Shown one piece after another: positions 1 through 12,945 of a stretch of DNA of 64,000 bases. How positions within the stretch are numbered: position 1 is the first letter of the stretch; each line of letters starts with the position of its first letter. Below the pieces are notes generated by a model, which was not told the DNA's origin, searched no databases, and was given only the letters and a program-made list of their open reading frames with translations. This stretch comes from Symsagittifera roscoffensis. Its lineage: Eukaryota > Xenacoelomorpha > Acoela > Convolutidae. Both the position numbers and the translations under genes were made by a program. The stretch spans positions 28,083,649 to 28,147,648 of the forward strand of contig NC_087063.1 of assembly GCF_963678635.1 (NCBI RefSeq), read 5' to 3'.

Positions 1-545
1 CATTATTTCTCCGATCCGGAGGGGTCTCGAAATCTTCCACACGGAAAACCTCTTGATCCTCTTGAACCTCTAAGCCAGAAAAGTCTCGGAAACGCCAATC
101 TGGAAGGGTCCATATTTCGCCATTCGGAGAGCTTCCCAATTCGACAATCCGGAACAATCTGGAAAACGCCAAACAGAAAGAATTTCAATTACGTTAATAC
201 GAAAAGGTCCCTTAAGCACCATTTCGGAAGGGTCCCTGTACTCGTCTATCCGGAAAAGTCCCCAAAACGCCAAAGCGGTATTATCTCTATTTCGTCCATC
301 CAGAAGGATCCCCGAAACGCCAATCTAGGAGGGTCATTATTTTGCCAATTTGGATGTGTCATTATATCGTCAATCCGGAAGGGTCTTTATGTTGCCTTTA
401 TTTAAGGGTCTCAATCCGGAAAGTCCCTTATTTCACCAATCCGATAGAATCCCCGAAACAACAATCTAGAAATGTCTTCAGAAGGTCAACTTTGCCAAAT
501 TGGAAGGGTCTCATACCGGAAGGATTCTGACAATCTCAAACCAGA
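1..545. repeat. Degenerate minisatellite, ~25-bp unit
   Basis: The first ~545 bases are built from imperfect copies of a phrase of the type 'cgccaatccggaagggtcc' separated by 'ttattt' or 'ccgaaa'. Many units can be picked out by the core ccggaa(g)ggtc. The copies are strongly diverged and reading frames here change meaning at each unit, so I treat short ORFs on either strand as noise. The array may extend left of the window. Confidence 0.7.
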
Positions 546-1079
546 AAAATTCACTGTATGTGAACACGAACTTCGAACCGTAAAGACCTTCGAACAGACC
601 CTTCAATTACTGTTAACGAAATCGTAAATCTGAATAGGTAAAAAAACAGATCCTTCACTACACGAAAAAGTGTAACATTATCAGGGAAAGATGCAAGATT
701 GTGACTTGACCATTAAAACAAAAAGCTCATTACCGTAAGACCATTTGACTTTGATACCCAGATATTCGCAATTTTTGTCATATCATTAATAGAAACAGAC
801 TAATCACATCTTTTTGATAGAAACCCAAAAAAAATTTTTCCGGTAGGGCAGTTGCCCTGAGAGTTTTATTAGGCATAGCTCAGCCATCCAGGGGCAGATA
901 AAAAGAAACGAAATCGGTAGAAGCGAATATTTGCCTCGATGAGTCAGTTTTATATACTAGTAGGATGAGATAATTATTAGTAGGATGAGATAGAAGATTT
1001 TCTTAGCATGTTAGCGAAAACTAACGTTAGGTAAAAATGAGCCTTGACAACTCAGGGATACTTGATTTGTGAGAAAACT
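546..1079. other. Unassigned AT-rich spacer
   Basis: No gene, RNA or clear repeat is recognised here. A 15-base phrase 'tagtaggatgagata' occurs twice at about 958-990. Otherwise the stretch is ordinary AT-rich sequence. Confidence 0.5.
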
Positions 1080-3110
1080 CTAATAAAATTTTATCGAAAA
1101 CAAAAGGAACCTCAAGGAGTGATCCCTTTGTGATGAAAAACCGAAAGGCACGAAGCAACGAGAAGAAAGTTTCAGAAAATTTGTTCGAAACCAGAAATCA
1201 GAAGAACAAGGAGAAACCACAGCTATTGAAAGTAGAGATGCATCACAGCACAGCCAACGTGGAAGATCCTGAAGAACAGAAAGCCAATGAAGGTGAGGCG
1301 AGACGAATAGCGAGCGAGTTGACTCCAGTAGAGCAGCGACATGATTTTGCGATTTCAACTGGAGCACTAGATTGTGAAGAAATGTCAGAGCTGTCCGACA
1401 TCTCACTTGAAAAACCTGCAAGTGAGAGTTCACTCACGGACTTCACCATAAGGCAAGGAGCACCTGATAGACAGAAGACAGCTTCATCGTTTTTAGAGTG
1501 AAGAAAACGCACTATAAGAAACATCTTTCCGTTCACCATGGGACCTGGGATCGAAGATGAAGCGAGCCAGTAAGCTGAAATCGATGATGTCGAGGAAGAT
1601 GAAGAAGAGTACAGACCGCAAACGAGTTACGACACTTCACTCACGAAAAAGAAGTGCCTGTTACAGCTCAGAGTACCATTGGGATAGTCAAGATCAGCAG
1701 TAGGATTTTGAATGTTATGCAGGAGTTCAAAGACTTCTTGAAAAAAATTGCGTCAGCCAATTCTGCTGAAGTGACCAAGACTTGGGCTACCACGCCAGGA
1801 GTGACTTTGAAGGAGCTGGAGGCACAACACGACAAACCTTCTAGAAATAAGGACGTGGCACGAGTCTCAACGAGGGTTTATCCCTTGCACTCTTGGAGTA
1901 GCGGATTAAACTCCGAGGATATCAGCAGAGAACCGAGAGTGAACTTCAGTAGCCTTTGAATAGAAGAGGGAGGAGAAGCTCTTGAAATTTCAAGGTTAAT
2001 TCAGCCAACAATTCCACTCGAACTAGCATGGCTTGAAACCCTGCAAACGTCCCCAGAAGAAACTCAACAAACCACTGGCCAGGGGGAACAATTCCGCCGA
2101 CGCGAAAAGCCCGTGCAACTGGAAGAAGTACCTCTTCAGCAGGATGTTTTTCCAACCGAGAAAAACGTATCCAAGCAGCTCCATTAGTAGGGATGCCCCA
2201 TAGCCTCCGATGGCTAATCGGCCTGAAACCAACGACCGAGCAGGGTGTACACAATACGCAATTGCAATAGCAACGGCGTTTAAATCCCTGAAAAAATCAC
2301 TGGAGACAATCTTGACAAGATTATCGAGAACTAATGAATAAAGCGAGAGAGTGTCCAGGAGAGTGTTAAAAAAGCCAAGATGTTAGAATGATGATTCAGT
2401 TTGTTGTATAGACATCTGGTTAGAATTAATGAAGCTACATCTAAAAGGAGTAAGTTAATCAACAAAGTTCAGCATGATACATCTGGATATCTTTGCAGAT
2501 TATCTGAGTCAGGCGGAACCACGAACCAAGTCAAAAGCTGTGCGGGATTTTTTGGTAAATGCATCAAAGGTGATACCGGACCATGAGACTCAATGGTTGT
2601 TACATGGAAGTCTATGGACCTTATCAAATGGTGCTCAATGTAGAAAGAAATATCATCTATCCCAAAACGTATATCAGGGCTGACGGTGACCAAGTAGGAT
2701 AGATACACCTGGATAAAGACGAGTTGAAGGTCCGAAAATTTGGCAGTGTCTATATGCTATGGAACAGATGTGACTTCAAATCTGCTGGACGAATCAGGAA
2801 AAAAAGTAGTCAAGAGCTTCTTGGAATCAGGAGCTGTAGCCAATGTGATACCGATCGAGGCATGGGAAAAATGGGCCTCACAAGTGACGATTTTAGCATT
2901 AAAAGTAACCCTCTCCTGCCTTGTATAAGAAAAGTTTTTGTTTCCGTTCAGAAGTCGATCAAGAACTCAGCGCCATTGGGATAAAACGGACGACTGCGGG
3001 GCGACAGTTGATGCAGCAATGCAATTTCCCAGGGACAAAATATTCATTGGGAAGAAACAGAGAGTATACAACTACAATTAAGTTTACAAAGGTCAAACTA
3101 ATGTGACAGT
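1080..3110 (+). pseudogene. Decayed retroelement gag-pol fragment with aspartic protease remnant
   Basis: Plus-strand coding-like segments follow one another in shifting frames: 1130-1501 (123 aa, charged, Glu/Lys/Ser-rich), 1654-1959 (101 aa), 2474-2683 and 2740-2928. The last contains FLESGAVANVIP followed by an Ile-Glu-Ala-Trp-Glu-Lys stretch. This is laid out like the flap-preceding part of a retroviral-type aspartic protease (L-D-S/T-G-A), with Glu in place of the catalytic Asp at the codon at 2824. The likely continuation (MGLTSDDF) is in another frame starting near 2871, so a frameshift separates them. Upstream charged segments could be the gag part, but I see no zinc knuckle. Stops, frameshifts and the lost Asp make this a dead copy. 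Family assignment beyond 'retroelement with DSGA-type protease' is inference. Confidence 0.5.
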
Positions 3111-4180
3111 TATGCAAAACAAACTGAGGTTATCAACCTTCAATTTGAGACGTTTTCTCCTTATGAATGGATTTCTATAGTTTTTTCTGGGCATAGGGCC
3201 GCCAAATTAAACGCACTTCTAGAAGGTTTTATACTTGGACACCGAGTGGGCCATTTCACACAATCACAATGATAACAGTTCGCCCGAATTTCAATTGCCG
3301 GATTGGATTGTTGATTTTTGCAGCGGAACAATTCAAAAACAGAGCTATGAGAAGAAGAAGCTTCAAATAGCAGGCTCAGAGAGCGTCTCCCAATGTATAA
3401 TCCGTTCATTTTATCATTATAAGGAAAATCAAAATCACAAACATTACGACCTGGAACAAATTTTTCTTGCTTCTTTTTGTTCCTTAAATAATTAGTGAAA
3501 ACTTGTTTATGGTTTCAATGAGAATCAATTGTAAAAAAAAACTTCGTGGGATCAATGACTGTTTCAACATAAATAGTTTGAGGCAAATAATTTTGTTAAC
3601 CCAAACCAACTCTTAGTTCAACAACTGATGCTTGAAACCCCTTCGGTTCAGTTTTTATAACAAACTTGTATTGGCATAAAAGTTAAGTTGTTCGACCAAT
3701 CAAATCGATATCCACATGAAAGCAGGAGTCGATCTCTGCATGAAACTATAACAAAAAAGAACTGTTTCGAGATTAAGAACGGTTAAATTTAATTACTAAA
3801 AAGTTCTTATTCTGCAGGAAAAAGGGCACATTTTAGGGGGTTTTCAGGTTTTATGTATCGAGTCCCCTTGTTAAACTCAGCTTAACAAGATACTTAGGAG
3901 GGGTTTTCTAGTGGTCAGAACTTACGTTCAATTACAAGGACAGTGATTCTTCAAAAATTTAAGGACCAATGTCCTAGGTGTTTTTACGTGACCCCCCCCC
4001 CCCCACCCCTCAGGAAGAACTTCCTTAGGATTCGGGACGTGATACAATAACACTGAAGTGGTATAACTAATGTTTTTTTACTGAAAGTTTAAAACTGTTT
4101 GGCTGAATTTTCCATCCCCTGAGTAGTCTACGACTCTCTTTACACTTCGTGAAGAAATTTGGCGCGGGTTAATTTCAATA
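3111..4180. other. Unassigned spacer with poly-C run
   Basis: No convincing gene. The first ~300 bases may be further remnants of the preceding retroelement, but no motif is visible. A run of about a dozen C residues lies at about 3991-4004. Confidence 0.45.
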
Positions 4181-5184
4181 CATTATGAAGCGTTTCGTGG
4201 TGTTTAAAAATAATACAGCTGTTTTATAATTTCTTTTCTACTCGAAAACTATCGCAAAAAAAACATCTGCTACATCCAAGTTTTATTTGAAGTTGAATAT
4301 CAAACTAATCTTTTTAAAATTGTTTATTTTTATTCATTTTCACATTTGAGTTAAAACTAATCACTCTATTTTCGAACTATTTTCGCACTATATTTATATT
4401 CTTAAAAATCATACGCATCTCCTGCATGCACATTGAGAACAAAAATTGATCATTTATTGTTTGAACTAATACTTATCTATCTTAAATTGCATCAGCAGCT
4501 CTCGTTAAATAAAGCCTCTGGCTGGTTAGTAAATTTTTGCAAACTCCTTAGGTTTTTGGTCGTATAAAAAACCTTTAACATAAATACAAGTAACTCATGT
4601 GCAATCAGCGAACCCAATTTTGTTTTGTGATTGCTTGCAAAATCTATCACAAAAAATTGGGAGCAACAAAAAAGTAACCCCAAAGACTGCCTAATCAGTT
4701 TACTTTTCTGGTGTTTACATAGGGTTGACCGTTTTCTGCAGCTCCCATATGCACAAAAGATATCATTACGAGGTCAAACTGTGCATTCTGTGCATTTCAA
4801 GCGGATTCCGCAATAGGCTAAAATCCGATTTGTTGCGTAATCCGCAAATTTGCTACTTTTCTTTGATCTTCTTCGCTGTTTTAGATTCCACAAACAAATA
4901 CCTCAAACACTGTACAGCTGAAAATTGCTCCAAAAATAGGCGATTTTGCGGAATCCGCAACCATACTTGCGGAATGCAGAACAGTATGTGGAATCCACAA
5001 GCAAAAAAATAAGACATTTGTATAGTTAATTTGAGCTGTTGCGGATTGCGCAACTTTATACATAATCCGCAACGTGTAAGTGGAATCCGCAAATTGTAAG
5101 TGGAATCCGCATTTTGTTTGCGAATTCCGTTTGCATATATGTGTATGTGTAGTATAGCGTTCAAAATTATATTTTTAAATTACA
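4180..5184. mobile_element. Composite repeat, unit 1 left flank
   Basis: This ~1-kb block recurs, wholly or in part, at about 9290-10040, 11090-11840 and (first half only) 20370-20970. Its right half (about 4780-5130) is packed with short odd-length inverted repeats of the type GCGGAATCCGC or GTGGAATCCAC. It ends in an AT-rich phrase that directly precedes the satellite in every unit. No protein of known family is encoded; the recurring ~97-aa and ~72-aa reading frames are readings of the repeat. The block behaves like the left end of a non-autonomous element, but I see no terminal inverted repeat or target duplication that would give its class. Confidence 0.6.
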
Positions 5185-8100
5185 GGTCCTCAGAAATGTC
5201 AATCTCAATTCCTACATTGATCAAGTACCAGTTAAAAGACCAACTGTTTGGTCTCAATTCCTGTCAACTTCGATCTCAAGTTGGATCCCAAATACTGACC
5301 TACTGAACTTCGATCCCAAATAATGACCAATGGATCCCAAATATTGACCTACTTTGATCTGAACTTCGATCCCAAATACTGATGCAATCCCAAATAATGA
5401 CCTAATTCGGCGATATGCTGTGGGTTGTGTTTCCAAACACTCTCAAGCCAATGACTATAAATATTGAATTTATTCTGCGTTAAGCTTCCAAAATCAGTCT
5501 TTGGGATTGACGCAAACCCAAATACTGACATAAATTGGCGATATATTGTGTGTTGTGTTTCCATACACTCTCAACCCAATGACTACAAATATTGAATTTA
5601 TTCGGCGTTATGCTTCCAAAATCAGTATTTGAGATTGACGCTTCCCAAATACTGACATAAATTCAATCTCCTCAGAAACGTCAATCTCAATTACTACATT
5701 GATCAAGTACCAGTTAAAAGACCAACTGTTTGGTCTCAATTCCTGTCAACTTCGATCTCAACTTGGATCCCAAATACTGACCTACTGAACTTCGATCCCA
5801 AATATTGACCAACCGATCCCAAATATTGACCTACTTTGATCTGAACTTCGATCCCAAATACTGATGCAATCCCAAATACTGACCTAATTCGGCGATATGC
5901 TGTGGGTTGTGTTTTCAAACACTCTCTAGCCAATGACTATAAATACTGAATTTATTCTGCGTTAAGCTTCCAAAATCAGTATTTGGGATTGACGCAAAGC
6001 CAAATACTGACATAAATTCAATCTCCTCAGAAAAATCAATCTCAATTACTACATTGATCAAATACCAGTTAAAATACCAACTGTTTGGTCTCAATTCCTG
6101 CCAACTTCGATCTCAACTTGGATCCCAAATACAGACCTACTGAACTTCGATCCCAAATATTGACCAACCGATCCCAAATATTGACCTATTTTGATCTGAA
6201 CTTCGATCCCAAATACTGATGCAATCCCAAATACTGACCTAATTCGGCGATATGCTGTGGGTTGTGTTTCCAAACACTCTCAAGCCAATGACTATAAATA
6301 ATGAATTTATTCTGCGTTAAGCTTCCAAAATCAGGATTTGGGATTGACGCAAAGCCAAATACTGACATAAATTCAATCTCCTCAGAAAAATCAATCTCAA
6401 TTACTACATTGATCAAGTACCAGTTAAAATACCAACTGTTTGGTCTCAATTCCTGCCAACTTCGATCTCAACTTGGATCCCAAATACTGACCTACTGAAC
6501 TTCGATCCCAAATATTGACCAACCGATCCCAAGTATTGACCTACTTTGATCTGAACTTTGATCCCAAATACTGATGCAATCCCAAATACTGATGCTGTGG
6601 GTTGTGTTTCCAAACACTCTCAAGCCAATAACTATAAATAGTGAATTTATTCTGCGTTAAGCTTCCAAAATCAGTGTTTGAGATTGACGCAAACCCAAAT
6701 ACTGACATAAATTCAATCTCCTCAGAAATGTCAATCTCAATTACTACATTGATCGAGTACCAGTTATAACACCAACTGTTTGGTCTCAATTCCTGCCAAC
6801 TTCGATCTCAACTTGGATCCCAAATACTGACCTACTGAACTTCGATCCCAAATAATGACCAACCGATCCCAAATAATGACCTACTTTGATCTGAACTTCG
6901 ATCCCAAATACTGATGCAATCCAAAATACGGACCTAATTCGGCGATATGCTGTGGGTTGTGTTTCCAAACACTCTCAAGCCAATAACTATAAATAGTGAA
7001 TTTATTCTGCTTTAAGCTTCCAAAAGCAGTGTTTGGGATTGACGCAAACCCAAATACTGACATAAATTCAATCTCCTCAGAAAAATCAATCTAAATTACT
7101 ACATTGATCAAGTACCAGTTAAAATACCAACTGTTTGGTCTCAATTCCTGCCAACTTCGATCTCAACTTGGATCCCAAATACTGACCTACTGAACTTCGA
7201 TCCCAAATATTGACCAACCGATCCCAAGTATTGACCTACTTTGATCTGAACTTCGATCCCAAATACTGATGCAATCCCAAATACTGACCTAATTCGGCGA
7301 TATGCTGTGGTTTGTGTTTCCAAACACTCTCAAGCCAATGACTATAAATAGTGAATTTATTCTGCGTTAAGCTTCCAAAATCAGTGTTTGGGATTGATGC
7401 AAACCCAAATACTGACATAAATTCAATCTCCTCAGAAACGTCAATCTCAATTACTACATTGATCGAGTACCAGTTATAATACCAACTGTTTGGTCTCAAT
7501 TCCTGCCAACTTCGATCTCAACTTGGATCCCAAATACTGACCTACTGAACTTCGATCCCAAATATTGACCAACCGATCCCAAATATTGACCTACTTTGAT
7601 CTGAACTTCGATCCCAAATACTGATGCAATCCCAAACACTGACCTAATTCGGCGATATGCTGTGGGTTGTGTTTCTAAACACTCTCAAGCCAATAACTAT
7701 AAATAGTGAATTTATTCTGCGTTAAGCTTCCAAAATCAGTATTTGAATTGACCTAAAGCCAAATACTGACATAAATTCAATCTCCTCAGAAAAATCAATC
7801 TCAATTACTACATTGATCAAGTACCAGTTAAAATACCAACTGTTTGGTCTCAATTCCTGCCAACTACGATCTCAACTTGGATCCCAAATACTGACCTACT
7901 GAACTTCGATCCCAAATATTGACCAACCGATCCCAAAAATTGACCTAATTTGATCTGAACTTCGATCCCAAATACTGATGCAATCCCAAATACTGACCTA
8001 ATTTGGCGATATGCTGTGGGTTGTGTTTCCAAACACTCTCAAGCCAATGACTATAAATAGTGAATTTATTCTGCGTTAAGCTTCCAAAATCAGTGTTTGG

Positions 8101-8888
8101 GATTGACGCAAACCCAAATACTGACATAAATTCAATCTCCTCAGAAACGTCAATCTCAATTACTACATTGATCGAGTACCAGTTATAATACCAACTGTTT
8201 GGTCTCAATTCCTGCCAACTTCGATCTCAACTTGGATCCCAAATACTGACCTACTGAACTTCGATCCCAAATAATGACCAACCGATCCCAAATATTGACC
8301 TACTTTGATCTGAACTTCGATCCCAAATACTGATGCAATCCCAAATACTGACCTAATTTGGCGATATGCTGTGGGTTGTGTTTCCAAACACTCTCAAGCC
8401 AATGACTATAAATATTGAAATTATTCTGCGTTAAGCTTCCAAAATCAGTATTTGAATTGACGCAAAGCCAAGTACTGACATAGATTCAATCTCCTCAGAA
8501 AAATCAATCTCAATTACTACATTGATCAAGTACCAGTTAAAATACCAACTGTTTGGTCTCAATTCCTGCCAACTTCGATCTCAACATGGATCCCAAATAC
8601 TGACCTACTGAACTTCGATCCCAAATATTGACCAACAGATTCCAAATATTGACCTACTTTGATCTGAACTTCGATCCCAAATACTGATGCAATCCCAAAA
8701 ACTGACCTAACTCGGCGATATGCTGTGGGTTGCGTTTCCAAACCCTCTCAAGCCAATGACTATAAATATTGAATTTATTCTGCGTTAAGCTTCCAAAATC
8801 AGTATTTGGGATTGACGCAAAGCCAAATACTGACATAAATTCAATCTCCTCAGAAAAATCAATCTCAATTACTGCATTGATCAAGTAG
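5185..8888. repeat. ~355-bp satellite array (about 10 units, dimeric higher-order pattern)
   Basis: After a first long unit of about 485 bp (from 5185), about nine units of 354-355 bp follow, starting near 5673 and ending at 8888 with 'gatcaagtag'. Each unit contains several internal copies of a short phrase 'gatcccaaatactgacc'. From about 6384 to 8850 the units alternate between two types, told apart by 'gaaaaatcaat..gatcaag..gttaaaatacc' and 'gaaacgtcaat..gatcgag..gttataatacc'. Reading frames of 60 and 87 codons repeat on the minus strand in each unit. However, 355 is not a multiple of three, so no frame runs through the array, and I read these as non-coding. Confidence 0.9.
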
Positions 8889-9260
8889 ATTTGCAGATTT
8901 CACTTACATTTTGTGGAATCCACTAACAGTTGCGGAATCCAGAACAACTAGCTATAATCTCTTGTTGCGGAATCCGCGGCACAACAAATGTGCCGACAAA
9001 TTTTACAGTACGGATAATTGCACGCGGAATCCACTGAGGTTTTGTAAGTGGAATCCACGAAAGGTTTGTAATTGAAAGTGTGCTGCGCTTTTCAATTGTT
9101 TATAACGATAATTTTAAAGGTTTATGGTTTTTTTGTTAAAACTCATTCATTTTTTCTGATTTAGGTTTGATTTGAATATTTTCTAGCGTTCGTCTCTATC
9201 GGCACTGTTCGACTCATAATTCGACCCTGTTCTACTCATCGGAGGACTGGCGCATTCCGG
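8889..9260. mobile_element. Composite repeat, unit 1 right flank
   Basis: This right-hand flank recurs at about 10690-11060 and, in part, at 12650-12830, 13970-14160 and 14640-14790. It contains GGAATCC-type inverted repeats (tgcggaatccgcgg, gtggaatccac), then 'gtgctgcgcttttcaa', and ends in two copies of 'ctgttcgactcat'. No coding sequence is recognised. Confidence 0.6.
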
Positions 9261-11090
9261 CTGACATGAATGATGAGGACTACTTGATAGTTGAACTATT
9301 TCGCACTATATTTATATTCTTAAAAATCATACGCATATTTTGCATGCACAATGAGGACAGGACAAAAACTGATCATTTATTGTTTGAACTAATACTCCTT
9401 AGGTTTTTTGGTCGTATTGAAAAAACCTTCAACATAAAAACAAGTAACTCATGTGCAATCAGCGATCCCATTTTTGTTTGTGATTGCTTGCAAAATCTAT
9501 CACAAAAAAAATTGGGAACAACAAAAAAGTAACCCCAAATACTGCCTAATCAGTTTACTTTTCTCGTGTTTACCTAAGGGTGACCGTTTTCTGCAGCTCC
9601 CATATCCACAAAAGATACGGGGCCAAACTGTGCATTCCGTGCATTGTAAGCGGACTCCGCAATAGCCTAAAATCCGATTTGTTGCGGAATCCGCAAATTT
9701 GCTACTTTTCTTTGATCTTCTTCGCTGTTTTAGATTCCACAAACAAATACCTCAAACACTGTAAAGCTGAAAATTGCTCCAAAAATAGGCGATTTTGCGG
9801 AATCCGCAACCATACTTGCGGAATGCAGAACAGTATGTGGAATCCACAAGCAAATAAAAAGACATTTGTATAGCTAAATTGAGCTGTTGCGGATTCCGCA
9901 TCTTTATACGTAATCCGCAACGTGTAAGTGGAATCCGCAAATTGTAAGTGGAATCCGCATTTTGTTTGCGAATTCCGTTTGCATATATGTGTATGTAAAG
10001 TATAGCGTTCAAAATTATATTTTTAAATTACTGGTCCTCAGAAAAGTCAATCTCAATTACTACATTGATCAAGTACCAGTTAAAAGACCAACTGTTTGGT
10101 CTCAATTCCTGTCAACTTCGATCACAACTTGGATCCCAAATACTGACCTACTGAATTTCGATCCCAAATAATGAGCAACCGATCCCAAATTTTGACCTAC
10201 TTTGATCTGAACTTCGATCCCAAATACTGATGCAATCCCAAAAACTGACCTAACTCGGCAATATGCTGTGGGTTGTGTTTCCAAAGACTCTCAAGCCAAT
10301 GACTATAAATATTGAATTCATTCTGCGCTAAGCTTCCAAAATCAGTATTTGCGATTGACGCAGTCCCAATTACTGACCTTATTTGGCGATATGCCGTGTG
10401 TTGTATTTCCATACACTCTCAACCCAATGCTCCAAATTTTGAACGTATTCGGTGTTGTATTTCCAAAATACTAAATGGTGACATCCACCGATTTAGTGAA
10501 CAAATGTTTTGAGATTTGTTCACGGATGCCGTTGACAATGATCAAATTCTTTCCTTTAAATTCCGCATTGCTATAGATAAGAATTCCAGCTCTACTTTTT
10601 AATTGTTCATATCCGAGTTCAGAATTAAATACATTTCTGAATCCACTTACAGTTTGTGGAATCCGCGTAAGTTTGCGTATTCCGCTTACAAATTGTGCGG
10701 ATTCCACTTACATTTTGTGGAATCCACTAACAGTTGCGGAATCCAGAACAACTAGCTATAATCTCTTGTTGCGGAATCCGCGGCACAACAAATGTGCCGA
10801 CAAATTTTACGGTACGGATAATTGCACGCGGAATCCACTGAAGTTTTGTAAGTGGAATCCACGAAAGTTTTGTAATTGAAATCGTGCTGCGCTTTTCAAT
10901 TGTTTAGAAAGATAATTTTAAATGTTTATGGTTTTTTTGTTAAAACTCATTCATTTTTTCTGATTTAGGTTTGATTTGAATATTTTATAGCGTTCGTCTC
11001 TATCGGCACTGTTCGACTCATAATTCGACCCTGTTCGACTCATCGGAGGACTGGTGCATTCCGGCTGACATAAATGATGAGGACTTCTTG
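9261..11090. mobile_element. Composite repeat, unit 2 (~1.8 kb, single satellite copy)
   Basis: A second copy of the composite unit: left flank at about 9290-10040, a single satellite-like portion at about 10040-10500, and right flank to about 11060. It matches unit 3 almost base for base at an offset of 1800 in the left flank. The satellite portion holds one 355-type unit plus a diverged half unit, against about ten in unit 1, so satellite number varies between units of one element family. Nothing coding is supported. Confidence 0.65.
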
Positions 11091-12945
11091 ATAGTTGAAC
11101 TATTTCGCACTATATTTATATTCTTGAAAATCATACGCATACTTTGCATGCACAATGAGGACAGGACAAAAACTGATCATTTATTTTTTGAACTAATAAT
11201 CCTTAGGTTTTTGGTCGAGTTAAAAAAACCTTTAACATAAACACAAGTAACTCATGTGCAATCAGCGATCTTATTTTTTTTGTGATTGCTTGAAAAATCT
11301 ATCACAAAAAAATTGGGAATAACAAAAAATAACCCCAAAGACTGCCTAATCAGTTTACTTTTCTCGTGTTTACATAAGGGTGACCGTTTTCTGCAGCTCC
11401 CATATCCACAAAAGATACGAGGCCAAACTGTGCATTCCGTGCATTGTAAGCGGACTCCGCAATAGGCTAAAACCCGATTTGTTGCGGAATCCGCAAATTT
11501 CCTACTTTCCTTTGATCTTCTTGGCTGTTTTAGATTCCACAAACAAATACCTCAAACACTGTACAGCTGAAAATTGCTCCAAAAATAGGCAATTTTGCGG
11601 AATCCGCAACCATACTTGCGGAATGCAGAACAGTATGTGGAATCCACAAGCAAATAAAAAGACATTTGTATAGCTAAATTGAGCTGTTGCGGATTCCGCA
11701 TCTTTATACGTAATCCGCAACGTGTAAGTGGAATCCGCAAATTGTAAGTGGAATCCGCATTTTGTTTGCGAATTCCGTTTGCATATATGTGTATGTGTAG
11801 TATAGCGTTCAAAATTATATTTTTAAATTACTGGTCCTCAGAAATGTCAATCTCAATTCCTACATTGATCAAGTACCAGTTAAAAGACCAACTGTTTGGT
11901 CTCAATTCCTGTCAACTTCGATCTCAAGTTGGATCCCAAATACTGACCTACTGAACTTCGATCCCAAATAATGACCAATGGATCCCAAATATTGACCTAC
12001 TTTGATCTGAACTTCGATCCCAAATACTGATGCAATCCCAAATAATGACCTAATTCGGCGATATGCTGTGGGTTGTGTTTCCAAACACTCTCAAGCCAAT
12101 GACTATAAATATTGAATTTATTCTGCGTTAAGCTTCCAAAATCAGTCTTTGGGATTGACGCAAACCCAAATACTGACATAAATTGGCGATATATTGTGTG
12201 TTGTGTTTCCATACACTCTCAACCCAATGACTACAAATATTGAATTTATTCGGCGTTATGCTTCCAAAATCAGTATTTGAGATTGACGCAGTCCCAATTA
12301 CTGACCTTATTTGGCGATATGCCGTGTGTTGTATTTCCATACACTCTCAACCCAATGACTCCAAATTTTGAACGTATTCGGTGTTGTGTTTCCAAAATAC
12401 TAAAAGGTGACATCCACCGATTTAGTTAACAAATGTTTTGAAATTTGTTCAAGGATTCCGTTGACAATGATCAAGTTCTTTCCTTTAAATTCCGAATTGC
12501 TTTAGATAAGAATTCCAGCTCTTCTTTTTAATTGTTCATATCCGAGTTCAGAATTAAATAAATTTCTGAATCCACTTACAGTTTGTGGAATCCGCGTAAG
12601 TTTGCGTATTCCGCTTACAAATTGTGCGGATTCCACTTACATTTGCAGATTCCACTTACATTTTGTGGAATACACTAACAGTTGCGGAATCCAGAACAAC
12701 TAACTATAATCTCTTGTTGCGGAATCCGCGGCACAACAAATGTGCCGACAAATTTTACGGTACGGATAATTGCACGCGGAATCCACTGAAGTTTTGTAAG
12801 TGGAATCCACGAAAGTTTTGTAAGTGAAATCCAATGACGTTTTGGAATATGTTTAAAGGTTTGTCTATGGAATCCAGGAACATACAGACACAAAATTGTG
12901 CGCCTATCCAGTGCACAGTTTGGCCTCGTAATGATAGTTCGCACT
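11091..12945. mobile_element. Composite repeat, unit 3
   Basis: Third copy. The left flank (about 11100-11840) is followed by satellite (about 11840-12400, one long unit like the first unit of the 5.2-8.9 kb array plus a diverged unit) and a right flank rich in GGAATCC inverted repeats (about 12570-12870). The 11740-12240 part is nearly identical to 5090-5590, so units 1 and 3 share the same long first satellite unit. Confidence 0.65.

Noticed and set aside
5254-8884. Regularly repeated 60- and 87-codon minus-strand frames in the satellite as a family of small proteins
   Set aside because: They are readings of the same 355-base unit. The unit length is not a multiple of three, there is no codon bias, and the internal peptide repeats mirror the 'cccaaatactgacc' DNA phrase.
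5185-8888. CRISPR-like array
   Set aside because: Repeats are long and contiguous with no unique spacers, and the context is eukaryotic.
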